A stretch of 64,000 bases of DNA from Paracentrotus lividus (Eukaryota > Echinodermata > Echinoidea > Camarodonta > Echinidae). The notes under the pieces are model-generated. The model saw only the letters and a list, made by a program, of their open reading frames with translations, was not told the origin of the DNA and searched no databases. Shown here piece after piece: positions 1-10,629 of this stretch. The translations under genes and the position numbers were made by a program. The DNA is taken from assembly GCA_940671915.1 (NCBI GenBank), contig CALNVZ010003429.1, positions 18,522,986-18,586,985 of the forward strand, given 5' to 3'. Every line of letters begins with the position of its first letter. Within the stretch, counting starts at the first letter, position 1.

Positions 1-455
1 AAAGTGAGCTTAACATAGGGCGCCAAATTGCACCTAAACTTAGGGGCGTTCAAGTCGACTTAATTTAGGGGGCGCCTAAATCGACATTAAACTACAGGGC
101 GCCAAATTGAGCTTAAACTTTAGGGGCGTAAAATCGATCTTAATTAAGGGAACGCCAAATACGACATTAAACTAACGGGGGGTGCCAAATGAGCTTTATG
201 GTAGGGGCGCCATATTAAGCTTAAACTTAGGGGCGTTGATCGACCTTGATTTAGGGGTCGCCAAATCGATTTAAACTTAGAGGGGGCGAATGACCTTGAA
301 AACGTTAGGGCGCCAATTTTAGCTCAACATAGGGGCACCAAATCGACTTTAATGGTCTGAAAATATGATCTGAGGGGATTGAGACTTCTTGAGCTTAAAC
401 GTGGGACGCCAAATGACTTATTACTATGTAGGAGGATCTCTCTCTTTTTAATTAC
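1..455. repeat. Degenerate GGGCGCC minisatellite
   Basis: Many imperfect copies of a unit of about 28-32 bases, with consensus near GGGCGCCAAAT, then a purine or pyrimidine variant, then CTTAAACTTA. No coding potential is visible. The same unit recurs inverted at about 30355-30840, inside the insertion that splits the LINE, so it belongs to a dispersed repeat family. The array continues beyond the left edge of the window. Confidence 0.7.
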
Positions 456-923
456 AGCGGGCAAAGTTCACAAAGTTCACGGAAGTTCACGGAACTGGTT
501 CAGTGGTTATGCTAATTATAACATTTCAACATGGATGCACCCACGAAACGAGCGGTTGAAACATACGTGACGTGTGTACCTGAAATTGGGCAGAGCAAGT
601 CACTATGACATTTGATTTTGGAAGGGAGAGTCATATTTTTGGGAGCAGTTTTTCTGTAGGCTTCCAGGCAGGCAAGCAGGGCGTGGCCGTTAATGGAGCA
701 GGCCCAATGTCCAGTGTCCAGTGCCCAATGCTGAGTGCCCATTGCTATGGCGAAGTCCAAGTCTTCTATTAGTTAGAAAGCCGTAATTGTAAGTAATCAT
801 TTCTCTTTTTTATTATTTAATTCAAATAATAAATACTTTGATGTATGTTATAACTAAACAAGAACATGTATTTCTATTTGAATATGTCATTTTAAAAGAC
901 ATGCAGGTATTGAATGTTATACC

Positions 924-2545
924 CCGTCACACTGAGCTCGTTCCTACTACGTCCTTGCAAATTTTGCCGAACGGGCATAGTCTGTATGTAAACTGAGTGG
1001 ACGTAGTAAATACTTCTTACGATCTGTTTACGAACTTCATGAACTTGCTCGGTCGGATTTTCAAAAAAGTGTTTAAAAAAATCGGGCACCCATCTCGTCC
1101 TAAAATTTAACGGGATGGCAACGTACCTGAAACGAGATGGACGTACTACAAACGAAATTGCCGTACTTAAATCGTTTTAAAGATGTGCTAGGACGTCTTA
1201 CAAACGAGCATTGTATATTCATTATCAGCTTGAAGTTGCGAAGACGCATGAGGTCTGGCAAAAACGGGCTAGGGTTGTTATGGGAAACGGGCACGCATTT
1301 GCGTTCAACACGTTCTAGACACGGATAATGACGCAGTAAGAACGAGATGAACTTTCTGGAGGCCGTTTGGTCGACGTAAGAACGAGTAAGAACGAATTTT
1401 GACGGATTAAAAACGACCCAGAACTAGTTAGGTCGGGACGGAACGCATTGGAAACGAGTTGGAACTGATTAAGAACGGGTTGAAACTAACTGGGGACGGG
1501 TTTGGATTGTTTCAGACGGGCTCTGTTTCGTGGAAACGGTCATTTTCACCCGATTTTAACTCGATACAAACGGACTGCAGACAAGGCAAAGACGTGATGG
1601 ACGTATTGAGGACTGTATACGAACGTTGTTCATCTCAATCCAGAAATAATTAGGTCAAATGTACGCGTTCTTTTTCGGACCAATGGCCGTTTTTCGTATT
1701 TATTCTAAAAGTTGTGAGATTTCTGTAATTGTAACAATTAAAGTGTGGCAATCAAATAGCTGATCCATTCGCTTATACTACTATCACACTGAACAATTTC
1801 TTACCATGTTATTGAAATTATTGCAGAACGGGCTTAATCTATGTACACACGGAGTGGACGTACTTGAGAGCTATTTCAATCTGCTCAGGACTTTATAGCA
1901 AGGGCTTAGATAGCAATACGTTTCAATTTGTAAACAGAACGGCATGTCATAATTCCCGTCACACTGAGCTAGTTCTCACTGCGTTCTTGGTAGTTCTTGT
2001 TGAACGGGCTCAGTCTGTTTACAAACGGACTGAACGTAGTACAGACCTTTTAGATTCTAGTACAGACCGTTTACAATCTGTTTAGGAACTTGGCGAACGG
2101 GCCCGAACGGAGAGAACGGAAAGGCATTCCGTTTTTTTTTTTAACATGTTAAAAAAATCGTACTGGCTTCCAGTTCTAAAATTAAACGTAGTGACAGCGT
2201 TCCTTAAACGGGTAGGACTTACTCTGAACGAGAAGGACGTACTACGAACATGGTACCTTACTTTTATCATGCTGGGCATAGGCACTTTAGTGACGGTTTG
2301 GACGTGCTACGAACGGTATAGAGTGAACGAGATGTTTACTCGGTCTGAACTGGATAACAACATATTGTGGACGCGATAAAGACGGAATTGACGTAACGAG
2401 AACTATTCATGAACTGCCTAGTATCGTATTCAAGAAATTATTTTTCAAAGTTATAAGTTCCAACCCGACCAAAGCCCGTTCAGCAATTTTTTAAAGAACG
2501 GGCAAGAACGTTACAGAACGTTATAGAACGACCTCAGTGTGACGG
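924..2545. mobile_element. Element with short-period GAACG repeats and inverted ends
   Basis: The left end CGTCACACTGAGCTCGTTC (about 924-942) is matched in inverted orientation at 2526-2545 (GAACGACCTCAGTGTGACGG). A third, direct copy lies at about 1956-1976. The interior is filled with degenerate words such as GAACGGG, GACGTACTAC and AAACGAG. They recur about every 10-11 bases, clearest at 1380-1510, and as 20-22-base pairs elsewhere. Small open frames inside are repeat by-products. It directly abuts the foldback element that follows. Calling it a transposon is an inference from the inverted ends; it could also be satellite DNA. Confidence 0.5.
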
Positions 2546-2547
2546 CC

Positions 2548-4197
2548 TGTTGAGCCCTCAAATGTAAAAATCGCCCACTAATGTAAAAATGCCCTCAAAT
2601 GCCCTCAAATGTCTCAACACGTCAACCACAAGTGTAAAAATTGCCCTCAAATGTCACAACACGTCAACCACGAATGTAAAAATGCCCTCAAATGTAACAA
2701 CACATCACGCACATTAAATTAAAATGCCTGCTCAAATGTCACAACATGTCAACCATAAATGTGAAATGACCACTAATCATAACATGTTGACCACAAATGA
2801 AAAAGTTTTCATTTAACCACTAATTCTTAACATGTCACCACAAATGTATAAGACTCATCACTGTATATAACAATGAGGAATGTTGCTAAATGAACAAAAA
2901 TGTTTCAATTACGATTATAAGCATAATACATAGTATAGAAAGATTTTAAAAATCTTCTAATATATGTATGTTTCATTCATTCATTATGTTTTCATTCATT
3001 CATTATGTTTTATATAAACAAGAGATTAGATAAAAAGCGGGTATGGATATTATCTAAAAATTATTGCACCATTTTGGCATATCTTTTTTTCCTTTTTGGG
3101 TGCAAAATTGTAACTTTCGTTAGTCTCAAGCAAATACTGCGTTATATAGGAGTCTTTTGTTTGATGCCGTATAGCCTAACCAACCTGTGTGGCATAAGCG
3201 TCCATTTCATGCGAAACGACCCTCATCCCCATAGGCTCTGTGAAGAAAGGTGTAGAATCGAGCGGGACATGCACCCTGCCCCCCCCCTTCATATGGGATT
3301 TCTGCATCGAATTTTCGACTCCTACTCACATAGTCATGACAGTTATGTGCATAGATGGTCATAGTTTTCAAGAAAAATTGCTTTGTTTAAACGCCATAAT
3401 TTTGGCTCAGCTTGAAGTTTGTGAAAAATTGGGAATGGCATTTTCCATAAAAATTTTCCGTAAAACACATTGTCCAGATTGATGGAATAGAGGCTGCTCA
3501 TATATAACATACAAAAAAGACACTTATAACATGCCTCAAATAAGAATTTACCCATTTTTGGCTCAGTTTTATATCCTAAAAAGGGACTTTCAAATGTGCC
3601 TTTTTATGTGTGTTCAATCACGCATACCATTATTGGATCATGCGATTTTACACACAAGCTAGCGCAGATAGTTGATAAACATTACCAGTAAATCTTGTTG
3701 CTCGGACACTCCCCGTTTAAACGTTATGCGTGTGGGTTTGTGTATGTGTGTGTGTATTATGTGATGTGGTATAGTATGTGCCTGTGTGTGAGTGTGTGCA
3801 TGTGTGTGCATATGTATCTATGGAAGTATGCATGTGTGTAATATTAATTGAAATGTTTTTTCACGATTCCGCATTATTATGATACATGAAATGATAATTT
3901 TTAACATTTGCGGTTGACATGTTCAGACATTAGTGGTTAAAATGAAAACTTTTTACATTTGTGGTCGACATGTTATGACATTAGTGGTCATTCTAACATT
4001 TGTGGTTGATGTGTTGTGACATTTGAGGGCATTTTTACATTTGTGGTTGACGTGTTGTGACATTTGAGGGCATTTTTACATTTCTGGTTGACGTGTTGTG
4101 ACATTTGAGGGCAATTTTTACATTTGTGGTTGACGTGTTGTGACATTTGAGGGCATTTTTACATTAGTGGGCGATTTTTACATTTGAGGGCTCAACA
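2548..4197. mobile_element. Foldback element with tandem-repeat arms (TU-like)
   Basis: The termini are TGTTGAGCCCTCAAATG and its reverse complement. Each arm (about 2548-2860 and 3905-4197) is made of reiterated units of about 42 bases containing CCCTCAAATGT, CAACACGTCAACCAC and AATGTAAAAAT. The central 1 kb (2870-3900) is unrelated, AT-rich and without a convincing protein; it includes a TGTG-rich stretch at about 3727-3800. Arms built of tandem repeats around a variable centre match the design of sea urchin TU foldback elements (established knowledge); membership in that family is inferred. GGCC sits just outside each end. Confidence 0.7.
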
Positions 4198-4913
4198 CGG
4201 CCCCCTAAGGTAATAAGTCTTATTTTACACTATTTATTATGTAATTAATGTTGGTATCTCTACACATCGGATCGTCGAGACCGACTTAACTTCAGTCTTC
4301 GAAGTCGTCGAGTCACTGATTCGTTGAAGACGTCATCTTCGTAGTCGCATCTTTGTAGTTGTATCTTCGTAGTCGCAATCATAGCTACGGAGATCATCAT
4401 CTTCGAATTAACATTCTACTTTTATCCGCGTGGACTGTTTTGTCGCGTTGGCCATATCGTCCGTCCGCGTTCGGTTTGATATGAACATTGAACTCTTTTG
4501 TTGAATTAATTGTTTGATTTGCTTTGATAAACTTAGAGATTCAAACTTTGATTTTCATACTTTTAATTAATGTTATTTATAATATGTTGAATATCATCTG
4601 GAAATGTAATATTTAATTGAGATTAAATCATATTAATTTCATTTATATTCATGAGTCTTTAGGTCTAATTATTTTGGGTGATTAAATACCCTTTAAATAA
4701 ACGTAGTCAATAACACGTTGTATATAATCATATTCATTTTTATATATACGCTCGTTACGAAGTGTTATATACATGATTACAAATATAATACATAATAAAA
4801 GTAGATAAACTTTGAAAATAAAAAAGATAAAAATAAAATAGCCCATACGATCCTAAAAGCTGGGGCTTTTTCTAAAATTAAACCTTAAAAAAAATTCAGT
4901 TCAATTATCAACA
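4198..4913. other. Intergenic, short 14-bp tandem repeat only
   Basis: No exon or transposon ends were recognised. Three tandem 14-base units (ATCTTCGTAGTCGC, one variant) occupy 4335-4376 in a segment rich in CTTCGTAGTCG words (4260-4400). The remainder is AT-rich unique-looking sequence. Confidence 0.4.
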
Positions 4914-5050
4914 GGGGGCATTTCATTAAAGGACTTGTCAGACATTTTATCCGACAAACTGTTATAAGCTACTGAAAGGCTTGCATCTGATTGGCTGAGA
5001 GCAAATTTGTCGGATAAAATGTCCGACAAGTCCTTTGATGAAATGCCCCC
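4914..5050. mobile_element. Hairpin MITE, 45-bp arms
   Basis: The arm at 4914-4958 (GGGGGCATTTCAT, AAAGGACTTGTC) is the near-perfect reverse complement of 5006-5050. A 47-base spacer separates the arms. There is no coding capacity. It is a non-autonomous inverted-repeat element. Confidence 0.8.
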
Positions 5051-6127
5051 CAGGTTGCGTATTTATTGACTTGAATATTTAACATGTAACTCACGAAACA
5101 CTTTATTTTTGCATTCATCCAAATTGATCATGATGCTAAGTTTTTCATTAAAACCGATTTTGTCACGAAAAAAAAATTAAAAATTTAGTTCAATCATGAA
5201 AAACTTTCTATTTGTATTCATCCACATTGATCACTTGTTTTATAATTGTTTAATTGGTATATACACGTACGGTGCTGTATACAGACATAACAAATTAATA
5301 AATTCATACCGATTTACAACAAATCCGTAGGCACTTAAAGTAGGCCTAGATTTCATTGATTTGAAAAACTTTTTTCACGAAAACTCTTGATTGATATTTC
5401 GCCATCTTAGCTATGTACAAGCAACAATTAAATTCATGTGATCAAGAGTTTTCTGAAAAGACGATACCTTCTCTCTTGTTATAAGCCCTGAAAAGATTTG
5501 ATGAAATTGCATATATTTTTATTGACTTGGACTTTCATTAATCCAAAATTTTATTGAATTCTTCACCATAACATCCTCTCATTATCATTGCAAATATGTT
5601 CACGAAAAGACGTACTACCACAACTTCATCATAGGTTTCATCTGGGTATAAGCGCGATGCAGAATATTTTTCAATATTATTTAAATATGTTCTACTGGAC
5701 AATCGTCAAAACTATACCTTTGTTTACACATTCCTTAGACATCTATCGTCCATAAAGTATGTATATCTTTTCTCTTGTTATATGTACTGGGTAGTTTCTT
5801 TGTCCATTCATTTACACGACTATCATAATTCCTAAGATATAAATTTCTCGTTAAAAAAAATCCTTGACATGATTCATTGTCATATTGCAAACTGCTTCCT
5901 GCATGGCAATCCAAATTCCTACTTCTCGTTACATATCTATTTTTATATTTTAATCAGGCGCTGTCCTTTCAATGCTACATAACTGTAACTCTTTTTGGAA
6001 AGATTGTCCCGAATTCTAAACTCCATGTCATGCATATTATACAATAACTTATGGCATTTTGCGACCGATACGTCCTAATAAATTCCATTTGGGTATAGGC
6101 ACTGCTTAAATTGTCATCCCAAATATT
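5051..6127. other. Intergenic AT-rich DNA
   Basis: No exon, RNA gene or clear repeat boundary was recognised. It lies downstream of the 3' end of the minus-strand SRCR gene. Confidence 0.4.
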
Positions 6128-6371
6128 TGAAGCGCTTCATTCCAAAAGGGACTAAATCCACTTTTGTATCTTCAGAGTAAATGGCATATCTTTGCCGGAT
6201 TTTGTACAGGCTTCCATGGAAAATTGAAATTAAAAGTTGCAAATTCTGGAAGTTGCAATCATAATTTAGGTTGGTTCTTTTGTTCAAAGATGGGTACCTA
6301 CCTGAACAATGTCCTGATATCAATAACTCAATTTTCATCAAAAGTGGATTTAGTCCCTTTAGGAACTTTTC
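6128..6371. mobile_element. TIR MITE, family also at 46151
   Basis: The left end carries CCAAAAGGGACTAAATCCAC and the right end the complement GTGGATTTAGTCCCTTTAGG. The interior (pieces such as GGATTTTGTACAGGC and CTGAACAATGTCCTGATAT) is matched in reverse orientation by the element at 46151-46399, so both are copies of one family. Confidence 0.75.
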
Positions 6372-6533
6372 ATTTGTGGAAGGCAATTGTGAATTTTATA
6401 TTACTATACTCCACATCTTTTGGCATGTAAAAATCAAGAAGTCCTTTCATTGTCATGGGCTCATAGCTAAAATTGTCCAAACTGATGAATCGACAAAAAC
6501 TTTAAGATTATTACAAGATAGAAAGCATAACAT

Positions 6534-6770
6534 TTAAAAGAAATAATATTTCGACGTAACCCACCATCTTCAGCAAATGAAAACTACATGCAAAGTTCAC
6601 CAGACTTTTTACAAGTATACGGAATAAAAGGTCACAGAAAGGTATCTACTTGGGTTCAAGGACTAGCTGGTCAATAATTCCCAATACCTTTAAATATTAA
6701 TGAACTTTGTATCTAATTTTCATTTGCTTAAGATGGCGAGTTATGCCGAAGCATGTTCATTTTTCTTTTA
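6534..6770. mobile_element. TIR MITE downstream of SRCR gene
   Basis: TAAAAGAAATAATATTTCG followed by ACCCACCATCTTCAGCAAAT on the left is matched by the imperfect reverse complement ending TCTTTTA on the right. The arms are about 60 bases. No protein is encoded. Confidence 0.65.
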
Positions 6771-6792
6771 ATCTCGTGTTTTCTACCTTGTA

Positions 6793-6798
6793 TTTATT
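6793..6798 (-). promoter_or_regulatory. Candidate poly(A) signal, minus-strand SRCR gene
   Basis: AATAAA on the minus strand, about 65 bases past the TGA stop at 6862-6864. Position fits, but AATAAA is common in AT-rich DNA, so this is only a candidate. Confidence 0.3.
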
Positions 6799-6861
6799 TT
6801 TGAAGTTGTTATCATTATCACAGTATTTTTTTAACGACATTCCTGAATCGCAAACTCCTTA

Positions 6862-6999
6862 TCAGACATTTACTTGACATTTAGCTACCATGACATCCTC
6901 ATAGGTTTCTTCTGGGAGAGGCACTTCATAAATCTCAGGGGGTGCCTCGTATAGGTCTTCTGTGTCTGAAGTCGCGGCCGCAGAACTCCCCGCCGGTAC
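6862..6999 (-). CDS. Last exon: tyrosine-motif cytoplasmic tail
   Basis: This 138-nt exon (phase 0) follows acceptor ATTATTTTCAG and ends in TGA. It encodes 45 residues, Ala/Ser-rich then acidic. Three tyrosines fall within 17 residues: DLYEAPPEIYEVP then PEETYEDV. YxxP sites are typical ligands of Crk/Nck-type SH2 domains and YEDV is Src-SH2-like (family knowledge). The 7- and 9-residue spacing with Pro at +3 is not an ITAM. It is too short to stand out as an open frame; frame agreement with the exon at 8361-8601 supports it. Confidence 0.8.
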   Translation of the reverse strand, partial: VPAGSSAAATSDTEDLYEAPPEIYEVPLPEETYEDVMVAKCQVNV

Positions 7000-8209
7000 C
7001 TGAAAATAATGACAAAATTTTTTTTTAAATGTAAATGATTACAGTCATTAAGATATTCAATGACAATAAAAGTAAAATAAAATTAAGTAATAAAAGTTTT
7101 ACATCAGCTTATACGATCTAGTTCGAGGCCCACTGAAGCAAAAACAAAAGGGAGGCTTTAACCCTAATCAGACTGGGGGGGGGGCCATCATGGCCCCCCC
7201 CCTCGACATTTTCCGCGACCACTCCGCCGCACGAAATTTTCTGATCGCGCCGCTTGCTGACTTTTTACTTTCAAGTCTCGCGCATCTTTTGAAACCATTT
7301 TCGCAAAAATCGGTCGTACCGTTACGACGCTGCACGATTTTCAAAAATATCCGTCAGACCGAAAATGGCTCAAAAACGTGAATTTGTGTACAAAGTCAAT
7401 GCAAATGGAGTTTTCTCACCTAATTCATAAAAATATGATTATTTTCACTTTCATTGGCTGAAATCAATTTATTTTAGCATATTTATGCTTAAAAATGGTT
7501 CTTAAATGATTTTTGCGTAAAAAAAAAAGAAAAACAAAAGGTCGAAAAAACAAAGAAATACATAAGAAATTCATAAAACAATAAAATACATAAGAAATTA
7601 ATTTTGAAACGAGAATTTTTTTCTAGTACAATTGTTAGGAATGCTATAAGGAATAATAATACACAAAAGTAGCATTTTAGGAGCTTTATTTTTTCAATTA
7701 GAGCAAAAAGTATGATTTCATGCATAAATTAGCATAATTAATTCATATTTAAAAAATTCATATTATTTTGGAAAAATTAAAAGCGCAGTCTCGTAGATTA
7801 CATGGCTCACTACCATCTTGCAAATTTTCGGCGCGGTCGTGCGATCGGCGGCCGAGATCTTGGGGGGGGGGCCATCATGGCCCCCCCCCCCAGTCTTGAC
7901 AGCTACCAAAACACCCCAGTCTGATTAGGGTTAAGATATTATATATAGGATATTACAAATTGTGCTAAAGTATAGGTAATTTGAAAATACAATGTATACA
8001 AACACGGTAGTAATGCAATTTAAAGAGATATAATGTATTGAACTGTTATTTACTGTTTGTCCCGTTTCATATTTCTGGACCCCAACTAAGAGCGGCGTAT
8101 TGACTAAGCTCAATAGACTAAAAGGCCATTTACTTTGACCCCCCCCCCCCCATGTGTTTTCATGTTTAATCCCTTTTTGAAATAATTGTTTTTATTGCGT
8201 GATTCTGAA

Positions 8210-8288
<79 letters not shown>

Positions 8289-9835
8289 GCTATTTATAAG
8301 TGTCCGTGTATATAGTGAGGGATTAAATATCTCTTAAACTTAAACTAATGTGACAATCACCTGGTTAGTGGTGGTCGCGTTGCCTCCAGTTTCACCATTG
8401 TGGCTGCACGAAGGGATGTCTTCACCTGGTAAAACTTTATATTCTGCAGTAGCGCGGACAGTAGAGCCTCCTCCGTTTAATTCGGTCTCTGTATGCTCCT
8501 TACAGCTCCCTTTGGTAAAGGACTTTGCATAGCTATTTGAACATTCGGCACGTGACAGCGGCTGCAGATGAAGATCCCGTTTTGCTTCTATAGCTCTCTC
8601 CCTAATAGCAGAAGATTATCAACGTTACAGATAACTAATCCGAGTTACGGGAATGACTGAAAATAAAGTCCCGTAGAACTAAACACAAACTACGCTGAAT
8701 GTTTTAATCATAAAGGTTGGATATTTTTTATATATTTTTTTTTCTCCAGCCACATTATTTCACTCCGGCTTTAATTTCTTGATTGTTTTGGTCCACTTTT
8801 TCACTTTTCTGGACCATGGCTATATCTTGGATGTTCTCCAAACCATCCCCGGAGATAGATAAAAATGTGGTTTTTGTGTTTGTTTGTTCGTTTGTTTGTT
8901 TTTTTGGTCAATTCTAAGAATATCAATTTTTGACATTTTGCTAATTTTGAAGCTCATTTTGGTTACCCTGCTGACCAAGGCTCCCTCAATCCTAACCACG
9001 CGATACGCGTCTGAAGTGTAGGGTTTTTTTTTTTATTGTTCTGGGCCCATATTCATAAAACCTTCATAAGCCTAGTTATCACCTAAATGTATTCGATTCC
9101 CTATGTAATTAGTTGACAGCCAACTTTAGTAAGGTTTTATGAATATGGATCCTTTACTTTAAAATAAAGGTTACGGTTACAGGCTGTGGTCTCTTGACTA
9201 TAGGGAAGGGGTTGAAGTAAAAAGAAAATTTAAAAAAAGGAGAGAGAGAGAGAGATCGGTGGAGAATGGAAATATTTTACTTTTATGGTAAAAACAAAGA
9301 AAATAAAAAACCACCTTAAACTCTTATTTACATATTATAAGTTTTGCCAAAACTTTGTTTCAGTCTTCATGATAAGGTTGTAAATAGAAATCCTAGATTA
9401 TTTTTCATTAAGATTAATTTTTTTTTGCTGTGATTTTTGGGAAATTGAATCTTCCATTGTGTAAAAACGAATGAATTCAATTTTCATCCCCAATCAAAGT
9501 GACTTTTACCCTTCCCCTTGACAATAAACATCAATGATCTAAGCATGAAACCACAAACCTAGATTTAATTTAAAGAACAATAACAACTATAAACCTCCTC
9601 AGACGCTTTTTGTGAAGGTTGGACTAAGGGGCCTGAGTTAACATGTTAAACAAAACAAGCCCAAAATGAGAAAAATTGCAAAAATAGGCATAGTTGGGGT
9701 TGTCAAACATTTATTTCACTTTTCAATCCCCGGGATGGTTTGGGTAACGTCCAAGATATACCCCTGTTCCCGGAAAGTAAAAGCGGAGACAAACAAATTC
9801 AAGATATTAAAGCCGGAGCAAAATGATGTGGCTTG

Positions 9836-9867
<32 letters not shown>

Positions 9868-10590
9868 CAATAATATATATATCCAACTTTTATGACCAAC
9901 TGTGTATAAATACGCGCGAAGTGCCTAAATATTTATATATGTTTTTTTTTTTTTGTACAATATGATAGTGTGTAATGAGCAACAAGAACAAACAATATAA
10001 ATAATATATTCGGGATGTAGTGGTTTTCTGACACATTGTCATAATCGTCCCCTTTTATTTAAAGAAATTGAGGTTTCAGCCCCTAGTAAGTTTTGGATGT
10101 ACGCTTTAAACTTACCTTTCATCTACTTTCGTCTTATTATTATTTTTATTTTAGTCACACAGGGGAATAATATTTTAATCCGTATTGTATATGAAATAAT
10201 AATATGCATTACAATATCTCCGTAGTTAACAGTGTTCTTGTCCACTTAAGATAAGGGAATGAATCCTTCATAAACAAAGGAAACGTCATGCATAACCCAT
10301 TAGTACTATCTTCCTTAATGACACCACTTGTCATACGGGAAATGGCAAGTGACATTAAATACTGAGTCATTAATTAAAAATACGTTATTAGAGACATGGT
10401 TCAATAAAAAATTATATCATGTGTTGTGTACATACCGTACCGTACCATACTTTCTTTATTATTAAGCTAACAAGTCATGATTCTCATTAAACCTTTTAGA
10501 AAACAGTAACTTTAGATTTTTGAGTTATTGATCGGACTTTTCTTTGAAATATTTAAAGTAAGCCCAGGTATAAATGTTTCTCCTTTTTAG

Positions 10591-10629
<39 letters not shown>

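Noticed and set aside
2548-2870. Regular repeats resembling a CRISPR array
   Set aside because: The units are degenerate, contiguous without unique spacers, and mirrored as the arms of a foldback element in a eukaryotic genome.
3005-3482. Open frames of 119 and 80 codons in the foldback element centre
   Set aside because: Low-complexity, overlapping frames, no domain and no splice support; not called as genes.
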